Shown here: piece after piece, positions 25,215 through 32,685 of the stretch
Layout of the letters: the number at the start of each line of letters is the position of its first letter
Position numbering within the stretch: the first letter of the stretch is position 1
Assembly: GCA_044868005.1 (NCBI GenBank)
Contig: JBIOVX010000147.1
Location: 1-64,000 of the forward strand
Reading direction: 5' to 3'
Source of the DNA: DATARR01 sp044868005
Lineage (GTDB): Bacteria; Acidobacteriota; Thermoanaerobaculia; Multivoradales; UBA5704
DNA: 64,000 nt
Translations under genes and position numbers: made by a program
Notes under the pieces: generated by a model
Seen by the model: only the letters and a program-made list of their open reading frames with translations
What the model was told of the DNA's origin: nothing
The model's database searches: none

Positions 25215-26115
25215 AACGAATGCGGTGATTCTTCTGATCGATCGTCACGGCGAAGCGGCGCAGGAACGCGTGGCCGATGTTGGCGACGGGGAAGATCTCC
25301 ACGAAGTCCACCAGCGGCCGCTCGACAGACTGCGCTCCGATGCGGACAGCGCCTTTGAGGGGCGCCTGCTTGATCTCGAACTCGTTGGAAACGGTCCGGC
25401 CGCGGCCGACGACCACCGGCTCCTTCTCCAACGGAACCTTGCCGATGTACGAGCCCGGCAGCACCAGCTCGCCTCGCGAATTGCCGGAGTCCACGTCCGC
25501 CGAAACCTCCAGATCGCCGACCTGGAGCTTGACGCTGGGGATGCCGCGGCGCTCCACGAAATCCAGGACCTCGCGATTGTCGGCCGGCGGCAGCTCGCCC
25601 TTCTCGATCCGCACCCGTTGGGCGGGATAGTCGAGGGTGAGAAGGTAGTCCTGGAAGAGGCCGAATCCCAAGATGCCGTCGGGCGCGGGACGGCCAGGGG
25701 CCGCCGGCAGGTCGCGGACGGCGAGCTTGACCGCGCTGAAGGTCGCGTCGCCGATCGCGAGCGAGCCGGCCTCGACGATGTCGACGGTCTCCCGGTTCTT
25801 CCCCGAAGGATCTCCCGAGATCGCCTGGCCGACGGTCTTCAAGCCCAGCTTCGTCGCCAGATCGCGGCCGATGCGGCCTCCTCCCGCCGCGCCGGTATCG
25901 AGCTCGAAGCGGTAAGGTCCCTTGCCGTCGATCCGCACCTCGACGAGGACGTTCTCCGCCGACAGCATGGGAATCTCCGTTGAGGTGGAGGCCATCTCCG
26001 AGCGGTCGAACGGCCGCGGCGGACCTTCCCGGCGTATCTGGATCTGAGCTTCCGCGGCAGTGACAAGGAAGAGGCAGGCGGCGAGAGCGGCGGCGGCGAG
26101 GCAGGATCTCTTCAT
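25192..26115 (-). CDS. Secreted retropepsin-like aspartic protease
   Basis: 307 residues from the ATG at 26115, opening into a signal peptide (MKRSCLAAAALAACLFLVTA ending at AEA). Two aspartic protease half-sites are visible in one chain: FELDTGAAGGG with ILGFGLFQDYLLTLDY, and VSADVDSGNSRGELV with IGHAFLRRFAVTID. This is a single-chain, pepsin-like duplication built from retropepsin domains, probably active in the periplasm or outside the cell. The region upstream of its start is occupied by the 21-bp phased array 26172-27049, leaving only ~56 bp for promoter and leader. Confidence 0.85.
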   Translation of the reverse strand: MKRSCLAAAALAACLFLVTAAEAQIQIRREGPPRPFDRSEMASTSTEIPMLSAENVLVEVRIDGKGPYRFELDTGAAGGGRIGRDLATKLGLKTVGQAISGDPSGKNRETVDIVEAGSLAIGDATFSAVKLAVRDLPAAPGRPAPDGILGFGLFQDYLLTLDYPAQRVRIEKGELPPADNREVLDFVERRGIPSVKLQVGDLEVSADVDSGNSRGELVLPGSYIGKVPLEKEPVVVGRGRTVSNEFEIKQAPLKGAVRIGAQSVERPLVDFVEIFPVANIGHAFLRRFAVTIDQKNHRIRFKMPAAP

Positions 26116-26171
26116 GGGATCGGTCCTCCTGGGCTCCTCCATCCAAAACGCCTCGACAGAGCCGGAGTTCC

Positions 26172-27049
26172 CCCGGACATCGTCGCAACAAGAGCGGACG
26201 TCGCCTCTGATCCCTGGAGACTGTCGCGATGCGAGCGGAGATCGCGACGCATGCCTGGGCTTCAGGGCGAGATCCCGGCACATCCTCGCTGCGCCTGCCG
26301 ATGTCGTCTCCATGCCCGCCGGCTCGCCTTCGGCGTCCGCTCACCGGCTGAGACCGCCAGCCGGCATCGTCACGGATCCCGAGGCCAAGCTGACGATGCC
26401 GCGGGACACCGTCGGGACGTTCGCGGACCCGCTGACGATGCGAGCTCACGTCGTGATCGCGCGAGCGGATTTCGCCATGAATCCCGAGACGTTCTGGCGA
26501 TGTCCCGAGACACTGTTACGACATCTGCGGATGCGCTGACGATGCGAGCTCGCTCTCTGGGATGGCGAGGTGGCATCGCCGCAGATCCCGAGACGTTGCT
26601 CCGATGTCCCGGGGCATCATGAGAATGTCAGCTCGTTTCCTCAGCGTGGGAGTGGACGTCACCATGGATCCCCGAGACTCTCTGACGACATCTCGGGATA
26701 CCGTCACGATGTCTGCAGACGCGGTGACGATACGAGCGCGCCTCCTTGACCGTGCGAGCGGACATCGCCGTGGATCCCGAGACATCCTTACGACGTCTCG
26801 GGACACTGCCACGATGTCTGCAGATCCGAAGATGACGCGAGCTCCGCCTCCTGAGCCTGCGAGGAGACACTGCCGCGGATCCCAGGACATCGCGCCGATG
26901 TCTCGCGTCCTCCTGAGACTTTCAGCGGCCTCGGCGCCTGCGTCGGCTCGCCTCCTCAGCGCTTCCGCGGGCATCGCCGGCGCGTCTATGGATATCGCGA
27001 CAAAGTCCGGGGAGATCGCGGCAAAGCCAGAGGCATCGCGACAGACTGA
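26172..27049. repeat. Array of ~42 dyad-symmetric units at 21-bp pitch (array 1)
   Basis: The whole 938-bp gap between 26116 and 27053 contains no credible gene; most of it is this degenerate tandem array. Units of 21 bp follow each other with almost no phase slips (one extra C near 26668). The consensus unit is four bases plus GACATCG-NNN-CGATGTC, a 7-3-7 palindrome; 26886-26902 is a perfect example. A higher-order repeat of five units (105 bp) is seen starting near 26461, 26650, 26756 and 26861, with a four-unit version at 26566. Because 21 is a multiple of three, several frames stay open by chance; they are not supported as genes. The array ends 5 bp from the esterase stop codon. Confidence 0.88.
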
Positions 27050-27053
27050 GGCC

Positions 27054-27803
27054 TCACCACCCCATCCAATCGACCGCGTACGGCAGCATCCTGCGCCACC
27101 AGGGCCAGTCGTGGTCCACGTCGTGCCCCCAGACGTCGAGGAAGTGGGGAATGCCCTTCTGGTTCAGGAGCTCCGAGAGCCGCCGCGAGGCCTGTGGCGC
27201 CTCATAGGCACCCTGGCCGGTGAGGATGTGGATCTTGCACGCGGTCTGCAGCAGGTGGAGCGGCTGCCCTTCGAGGTTGGGCAGGTAGGAGGCGGGGTTG
27301 TTGAAGTAGACATTGTCATCGCCGTAGCCGTGCAGGTAGTCCGGTCCGAGGTCGTAGAAGCCGCTCATGGCGATGACGGCGTCGAACAGGTCCGGCCGGC
27401 GGAAGAGGGTGTTGGCGGCGTGAAAACCGCCGAAGCTGGCGCCGCAGGTGGCGACGCGGATGTCCGGCGACTGGCAGACGGTGCGGATGAAGGGGACGAC
27501 CTCCTCCTCGATGTAGCGGGCGTAGAGCGCCTGCCGTCGCGCCTGCTCGGGCACGGGAAGGCTGTCCTCCATCCAGGCCTGCTGGTTGATGCTGTTGATC
27601 GAGAAGACGCGCACCCGGCCGGCGTCCAGGGCCTCGTCGACCGCGCTGATCAGGTGGAAGCGCTCGTTCTCCAGGAAGTCCGCGGCGGCGGTCGGGAAGA
27701 GCAGCAGCGGATGACCCCAATACCCATAGGACACGATAGGCATGTGCTGCCCCAGGATCGGACTGTGCCAGCCAGCAATCTCACGCCGATCGCCATACCC
27801 CAT
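27054..27803 (-). CDS. Alpha/beta-hydrolase, esterase D-like family
   Basis: 249 residues from the ATG at 27803, which has AGGAG about 9 nt upstream. The protein begins like a putative esterase (PF00756 type): SYGYWGHPLLLFPTAAADFLENERF is the oxyanion region and VATCGASFGGFHAANTLFRRP contains the GxSxGG nucleophile elbow with the catalytic serine. The final GHDVDHDWPWWRRML supplies the histidine. No signal peptide is seen, so it is probably cytoplasmic. The natural substrate is unknown; relatives hydrolyse S-formylglutathione or siderophore esters. Confidence 0.88.
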   Translation of the reverse strand: MGYGDRREIAGWHSPILGQHMPIVSYGYWGHPLLLFPTAAADFLENERFHLISAVDEALDAGRVRVFSINSINQQAWMEDSLPVPEQARRQALYARYIEEEVVPFIRTVCQSPDIRVATCGASFGGFHAANTLFRRPDLFDAVIAMSGFYDLGPDYLHGYGDDNVYFNNPASYLPNLEGQPLHLLQTACKIHILTGQGAYEAPQASRRLSELLNQKGIPHFLDVWGHDVDHDWPWWRRMLPYAVDWMGW

Positions 27804-27911
27804 TTCCTGGTCTCCTGAAAGGTCTGTCCTGCGCCAAGAATCGCGCCGGAGGATAACACCTCTTGCCACGTCCGTCCCCTGGTGTCACAGTCCTCCGCCC
27901 GGAGAGATCCG

Positions 27912-28697
27912 ATGGAGAGAATCCCCGTCCTGGAGAACGGCCGCGAGGTGTCTCATCTCGCCGTGCGCTTCGATCCGCCGCCGGACGGCGGCGAGCCCGC
28001 CCGGCCCTGCTTCCTCTATCTTCATGGCTTCGGCTCGGAGCAGTCGGGGGAGAAGGCGGAGTTCTTCCGGCAGCGGGCTCTCGCCGCGGGTTTCGGCTTC
28101 TGTTCCTTCGACTTTCAGGGCCACGGCCAGTCGGGGGGTGAGATCGCTGCCGTCACCCTGACGCGCAATCTGGAGGACGTCCGGCGCGTACATGACTTGC
28201 TGCGTGCTCGTAGCCAGGAGCGGCTCGTCCTGATCGGCTCCTCGATGGGCGGCGGCACGGCGCTCTGGTACTCGGCGCTTCATCCTGAGGAGATCGTGGC
28301 CGGCCTCCACATCGCTCCGGCGCTCGAGATGGAACGCGGCCTCCTCGCCTGGGCCGGACCGGAGAGGGAGCGCCGGTGGCAGGAGACCGGCACCATCCAC
28401 TTCCAGAACGAATTCGTCTCCTGCGAGCTCGGCTGGACCCTGATCGAGGACCTCCGCGCCCACCCGCTCGACACGCTGCTCGCCCGTTACCGCACTCCCT
28501 GCCTCCTCCTCCAAGGCAAGCAGGACGCCTCGGTCTCCTGGCGCAGCGTCGCCGATTTCGCCGTTCGCTGCACCTTCCCGGAGATCGAGCTCCACCTCTT
28601 CGCGGACGGCGACCACCGCCTGACGGATCGCAAGGAGAGGCTGTGGGCGCTGATGACGGAGTTTCTACGAGGGAGGAGATTGAGTCAGCAACGATGA
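27912..28697 (+). CDS. Alpha/beta-hydrolase (serine aminopeptidase/lysophospholipase-like)
   Basis: 261 residues from the ATG at 27912, preceded by GGAGAGATCCG. FLYLHGFGSEQSGEKAEFF is the oxyanion strand, FDFQGHGQSGGE the following loop, LIGSSMGGGTALWYS the nucleophile elbow (GSSMGG), and LLLQGKQDASVSW then FADGDHRLTDRKE hold the catalytic Asp and His. This is the general lysophospholipase-type hydrolase fold. The TGA stop overlaps the ATG of the following zinc-motif/TPR gene (ATGA at 28694-28697), so the two are translationally coupled, an unexpected pairing of a hydrolase with a probable regulator. Confidence 0.88.
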   Translation: MERIPVLENGREVSHLAVRFDPPPDGGEPARPCFLYLHGFGSEQSGEKAEFFRQRALAAGFGFCSFDFQGHGQSGGEIAAVTLTRNLEDVRRVHDLLRARSQERLVLIGSSMGGGTALWYSALHPEEIVAGLHIAPALEMERGLLAWAGPERERRWQETGTIHFQNEFVSCELGWTLIEDLRAHPLDTLLARYRTPCLLLQGKQDASVSWRSVADFAVRCTFPEIELHLFADGDHRLTDRKERLWALMTEFLRGRRLSQQR

Positions 28698-29803
28698 GAA
28701 TCCATCCCTACGACGCCCTGCTGTGCGATGTCCTGGGACGCTCCAAGATCTCCGTTAAAGTCCTCGAGCACGTGGAACAATGTCCCAAGTGCCAGGCGAA
28801 ACGTGCCCTCCGCGCTTCGGCAGACCGCTTCCGCTCGGCCGACTACGGGTCGGCATTCGAGCGGTCCTTCCTGACCCTCGAGCAACGGCAGGCCGCCCTG
28901 GAACGGGAACGTGGCGAAGCGCCCCAGCTCCTCGCCCGCCTGATCGGCCTCATCCCCGAGAGACAGCAGATCCTTCTCCGCAACAGCCGACGCTTCCAGC
29001 AGTGGGGACTCTGGGAGCTCTTGATGGAGCTGGGGCGGGAAGAAATGTTTATCGATCCTACCCATGCGGAGGTGCTCTTCCGGCTCGCTCTGGAGGTCTC
29101 CACTCATCTCGACTCGTCGATCTACGGCCGGGAAAGAACAGAGGACGTACGGGCCCGAACGTGGAGCCATATTGGCAATGCTCTGCGGGCGAGCCCGGAT
29201 CTGCCGGCGTCCGAGGAGGCGTTCGAAGAGGCCTTCCTCCGCCTGCGGAAAGGTACAGGAGATATCCTGGAGCGAGCGCTCGTCGTTGAGCACCAAGCTG
29301 TCCTTTTGAGGTTTCAAGGGCGCTTTGATGAGTCGCATCGGCTCTCGCGCCGGGCCATCGCGATCTTCCGCCAGGCCAAGGACGACCACTTGGTCGGGCG
29401 AGCCCTCGTGAGCTTATCGATCACGCAAGGGGATCTCGGAGACCACGGAAAAGCGATCACGGTGCTCGGTCAAGCCCTCGATCTGATCGATCCGCCGCGC
29501 GAGCCCCGTGTGGTTCTCAGCGCTCTGCAATGCCTGATGGATCACCTTTCGTCCGCGGGACGCTTCATGGAAGCGCAGAGAGTCTTCAGACAGGCCGGCC
29601 CGATCTACCAACGGTTCAACGAGCCTCGGTCTCAAAGCCGGCGCATGTGGGTCGAGGCCAAGATCAAGTGGGGCCTTGGCCAGACCCAAGAGGCCGTGGC
29701 GCTCATGACCAGGGCGCGGGACGGCTTTGTCGCCGCCAATGCGAATCGCGAGAGCGAGCTCGTCTCCAAAGACCTGATTTCGATAGGTGCCGCCGGCTCC
29801 TGA
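28694..29803 (+). CDS. Zinc-motif (HxxxCxxC) plus TPR protein, C-terminally short
   Basis: 369 residues. The N-terminus has a HxxxCxxC motif (His26, Cys30, Cys33 in LEHVEQCPKC), the pattern of zinc-binding anti-sigma factor domains. The remaining ~300 residues are helical repeats of TPR type, e.g. SHRLSRRAIAIFRQAKDDHL, DHGKAITVLGQALDLIDPPREP and RFMEAQRVFRQAGPIYQRF. It is a paralogue of the gene at 30399, aligning from MRIHPYDALL to RESELVSKDL, but it stops about 60 residues earlier. The gene is coupled to the hydrolase upstream. No DNA-binding motif or membrane helix is visible, so it may act by protein-protein contacts. Confidence 0.78.
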   Translation: MRIHPYDALLCDVLGRSKISVKVLEHVEQCPKCQAKRALRASADRFRSADYGSAFERSFLTLEQRQAALERERGEAPQLLARLIGLIPERQQILLRNSRRFQQWGLWELLMELGREEMFIDPTHAEVLFRLALEVSTHLDSSIYGRERTEDVRARTWSHIGNALRASPDLPASEEAFEEAFLRLRKGTGDILERALVVEHQAVLLRFQGRFDESHRLSRRAIAIFRQAKDDHLVGRALVSLSITQGDLGDHGKAITVLGQALDLIDPPREPRVVLSALQCLMDHLSSAGRFMEAQRVFRQAGPIYQRFNEPRSQSRRMWVEAKIKWGLGQTQEAVALMTRARDGFVAANANRESELVSKDLISIGAAGS

Positions 29804-30021
29804 ACGTAGAGGATTCCAGCGAGCCTCGCCAGCGGATTGTCTGATGGGCGCAACTTCTGTAATCTATATTGTCGGCCTCGATAAACTGGACCTCCCAAAG
29901 CGCAGATGAGGACCAGCCGATATGCAGGTCCTTTGTTCAGAAGAGCGCACTACTCACACGAAGCGATCCTCGCGTGGCCGAGATGGCTACCGAGTGACTG
30001 TCCAAGGAGGAGGGAGATTTC

Positions 30022-30270
30022 ATGTCACGCACGTTCCGATTTGCCGCCGCCCTTCTGGTCATCGCTTCTCTAACCTGCGGGAGCCTAGGGGCCTTGCCGC
30101 CAAGCTTCCGTACCGCCCCTGCTGAGAGCGGCAGGGGCGACTTCCTAGCCGCCATCATGGAGTGGATTGCCTCGGTCCTGGCGCCCGACCGCCCCACCGG
30201 CGAGGCTCCAAAGCCGCCGGCGCAAAGCAAGGACGGGGCCCACATCGACCCGTCGGGAGGAGGCCACTAG
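30022..30270 (+). CDS. Small exported peptide
   Basis: 82 residues with a near-ideal ribosome binding site (AAGGAGGAGGGAG, 30004-30016). Residues 1-24 form a signal peptide (FRFAAALLVIASLTCGSLGA); the predicted mature part is ~58 residues, proline- and glycine-rich, ending KDGAHIDPSGGGH. It lies between the two zinc-motif/TPR paralogues on the same strand. I recall small exported Acidobacteriota peptides ending in a similar IDP motif, but no function. The strong translation signal and position make it a real gene and a candidate extracellular signal or substrate. Confidence 0.72.
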   Translation: MSRTFRFAAALLVIASLTCGSLGALPPSFRTAPAESGRGDFLAAIMEWIASVLAPDRPTGEAPKPPAQSKDGAHIDPSGGGH

Positions 30271-30398
30271 CCGGCGGCCCTGCTGGGGAGCACTGCAGAG
30301 CACCCGCGTGCTCCCCACTTGTCCCGTTTTACCCTCCTGAAGCAACCAATTCTATTGAGGGTGGTATTTCTTCGTCTTTGTCCTTGGGAGGGCCGCCA

Positions 30399-31760
30399 AT
30401 GAAGATCCATCCCCATGATTTGGTGCTCCAGGAGTTTGCTGCCAGCTTTCCTGAGGATCGCGAAGAGTGCCTGGAGCACCTCATCGAGTGCCCGGATTGC
30501 CGAGGTCGGCTCCGGCGGCTACTCCATTTCAGGCCCTACGATCTGGCGTCTAAGGTAGTCCCTCTACAACGCAGTCAGAAGACTCCAGCCGACTACGACC
30601 CGTCCCTGGACAGGATTTCACGCTCCCTGCGACGTATCCAATCCGGCTATCAGAAGGAAAGGGCTGAGGCGCCGGGACTCTTCGCTGAGCTGTGCCGGCA
30701 CACGCTCGAAAGGCGGCCGCTGCTCATCCGCAACTCCTCACGCTTTCATACATGGGGTTTCTGCGAGCTGCTGCTGCGGCACAGTGCGGAGCAGACCTTC
30801 CATCGCGCTGCTCTTGGCGAGAGCTGGGCATTCCTGGCGCTCGAGGTATTGGATCATCTCGATCCTTCCTATTATGGCGCCGAGGCTATCGAGGATCTAC
30901 GGGCACGGGCCTGGGCTTACGTCGCGAACGCGCGTCGTGTAAAGGCCGACTTCAGGGGATCTGAGGAGGCGTTCGCTCTCGCCCTCGCATCCCTAAGGCG
31001 TGGCTCGCTTGACCCTATGGACAGGGCCGTACTCTTCGATCTTCAGGCTTCGCTGCGGAGAGCACAACGCCGGTTTGACCAGGCGTTGGGCCTCCTGCGC
31101 CGCGCGTTCAGGATCTTTCTTGGTCTTGGCGAGAAAAGTCTAGCCAGCCAGGTATTGATCAAGATTTCGACGGTTCACAGCATCGCCGGTGAGCCCGAGC
31201 GGTCGATCCCATTTCTTTACCAGGCCCTTCCCCTGATTGATCCCTCGCGCGAGCCGCGCCTCTTGCTGAGCGCCTGGCACAACCTGGTCAACAGCCTCAC
31301 CGACGCCGGGCGGTTCATGGAAGCACAAAAGCTATTGGCGAAGACGCGCCCCCTGTACCGGGAGTTCCGTCAAGCCCCGGTACAAAACCGGTTGAAGTGG
31401 ACGGAAGGGAAAATCGCTTGCGGGCTCGGGCAACATCAGCAGGCAGAGACTCTCCTGCTTTCGGCGCGGGATGGCTTCCTCGTCGAGGACGCCGCATATG
31501 AAACGGCGCTCGTCTCGCTGGATCTCGCTTACCTCTATGCTGGACAAGGGCGAACGGATGAGCTCAAGCGCCTCGCCAGGGAGATGATGCCAATCTTTAC
31601 CTCCCGGCGCATCCACCGCGAAGCCTTGGCGGCGCTCGCCTTCTGGAGGCAGGCGGTCGAAGCGGAGAAGGCCGGGCTCCAATTGGCGACGGAAGTGGCG
31701 ACCTATCTCAAGCGGGCCCAGCACGACCCCGAGCTGCGGTTCGAGCGGCCCCAAGAGTAG
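30399..31760 (+). CDS. Zinc-motif (HxxxCxxC) plus TPR protein, full-length paralogue
   Basis: 453 residues from the ATG at 30399 with GGGAGGG 6 nt upstream. The anti-sigma-like zinc motif is His27, Cys31, Cys34 (LEHLIECPDC). TPR-like helices follow, including FDQALGLLRRAFRIFLGLGEK, ERSIPFLYQALPLIDPSREP, RFMEAQKLLAKTRPLYREF and HQQAETLLLSARDGFL. The C-terminal section YLYAGQGRTDELKRLAREMMPIF onward is what the upstream paralogue lacks. No membrane helix is seen. Its TAG stop is part of the hairpin 31757-31784. It could be a cytoplasmic regulator, but this is inference. Confidence 0.78.
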   Translation: MKIHPHDLVLQEFAASFPEDREECLEHLIECPDCRGRLRRLLHFRPYDLASKVVPLQRSQKTPADYDPSLDRISRSLRRIQSGYQKERAEAPGLFAELCRHTLERRPLLIRNSSRFHTWGFCELLLRHSAEQTFHRAALGESWAFLALEVLDHLDPSYYGAEAIEDLRARAWAYVANARRVKADFRGSEEAFALALASLRRGSLDPMDRAVLFDLQASLRRAQRRFDQALGLLRRAFRIFLGLGEKSLASQVLIKISTVHSIAGEPERSIPFLYQALPLIDPSREPRLLLSAWHNLVNSLTDAGRFMEAQKLLAKTRPLYREFRQAPVQNRLKWTEGKIACGLGQHQQAETLLLSARDGFLVEDAAYETALVSLDLAYLYAGQGRTDELKRLAREMMPIFTSRRIHREALAALAFWRQAVEAEKAGLQLATEVATYLKRAQHDPELRFERPQE

Positions 31761-31784
31761 GGGCGCAGCGGACTGCGCCCCTAC
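31757..31784. repeat. Perfect 12-bp hairpin of the GTAGGGGCG family
   Basis: GTAGGGGCGCAG, loop CGGA, CTGCGCCCCTAC. It contains the stop codon (31758-31760) of the TPR gene and lies between convergent genes, so it may also terminate transcription in both directions; no T-tract follows. Confidence 0.75.
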
Positions 31785-31800
31785 GAGGCCTCGACGCTCT

Positions 31801-32550
31801 CTACTTGAAATCGAAGTTGACCGTCGCCGCCTGGTTGGGGGCGATCGTCACTTGCTGGGTCTGGGTGCCCAGCTTCTCGTGCCAGGCTTCGAGGGTGTAC
31901 GTACCCGGGGGGAGCTTGTCGATCGAGAAGGAGCCGTCCTCGCCGCTCACCGCGTAGTAGGGATGCGACACCACGCCGATCCAGGCCGTCATCCAGGGAT
32001 GGACGTCGCACTTGACGTGGATCATCTCCGGCTTGTCGAAGGTCTTGTCGAAGGGCGGCAGGCCCTGCGGCTGCGCCTGGTTGAACTCCTGGTTCGCCGT
32101 CGCCAGCGCATGCACGTTGTGCAGCGTCGCGTCGGTGTTCTTGATGGCGATCGCCTGGCCGGTCTGGAGACCCTGGACCCGCGGCGTGTACTGGCAGCCC
32201 ACCTGGTCGACCTCCTTCTTCTCCGCGGGCGCCGGGAAGGTCTTCCCCTCCAGGCCGCTCTTGACGGTGATGAAGACGTTGGCCAGCTTGCCGTCCTTGA
32301 CGGCGATCTCGTTGGTGTCGACCGGGGTCGGGTGCAATCCCGCGCACACCGGATCGGCGTCCATGGCGATGGGCGTATCGGTGTCGGCGCCCGCGTAGGT
32401 CACGGACCCGTTGACGCTGCCGGCGTCGGCCGGGGCTGCTGCCGGCGCGCTGGAAGCCGGAGCCGCCTCTTCCTTGGTCTCTCCGCCGCCACAGCCCGCC
32501 AGCACCGGCAGGGTACAGAGCGCCAGAATCCACCATTTGTTCCTGCTCAT
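31801..32550 (-). CDS. Cupredoxin-like lipoprotein near the bc complex
   Basis: 249 residues from the ATG at 32550, preceded by AAGGAGG. The signal ends in a lipobox (VLAGC, Cys20). After an Ala/Pro linker, a beta-sandwich domain contains HVKCDVHPWMTAWIGVVSHPYYAV; the C-D-x-H-x-W-M arrangement with an upstream histidine (NVHAL) resembles a blue-copper site. The C-terminal part (DGSFSIDKLPPGTYTLEAWHEKLG) is a carboxypeptidase-regulatory-like fold. It could be a membrane-anchored copper protein passing electrons to or from the neighbouring cytochromes. It lies 135 bp downstream of the octaheme gene on the same strand. Confidence 0.82.
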   Translation of the reverse strand: MSRNKWWILALCTLPVLAGCGGGETKEEAAPASSAPAAAPADAGSVNGSVTYAGADTDTPIAMDADPVCAGLHPTPVDTNEIAVKDGKLANVFITVKSGLEGKTFPAPAEKKEVDQVGCQYTPRVQGLQTGQAIAIKNTDATLHNVHALATANQEFNQAQPQGLPPFDKTFDKPEMIHVKCDVHPWMTAWIGVVSHPYYAVSGEDGSFSIDKLPPGTYTLEAWHEKLGTQTQQVTIAPNQAATVNFDFK

Positions 32551-32685
32551 ACGAGAAACCTCCTTGCGTAAGGATCTACGATTGTTCGCTAGGATTTGAG
32601 CTCGCAAGACGCGAGCCGGCCGCCGCCTGACCCGGAACAGGGCGGGACGGCCGGACTTCGGACTCTACTCTACAACAGCTCGCGG

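Noticed and set aside
26562..27818. Long open frames through the first 21-bp array
   Set aside because: The repeat length is divisible by three, so stop-free frames arise on both strands automatically; the translations are low-complexity Arg/Ser-rich and the frame runs on antisense to the esterase gene.
29837..29870. Promoter for the small exported peptide (TTGTCT ... TATATT)
   Set aside because: The hexamers are separated by 22 bp, too long for a standard sigma-70 promoter; kept only as a remark.
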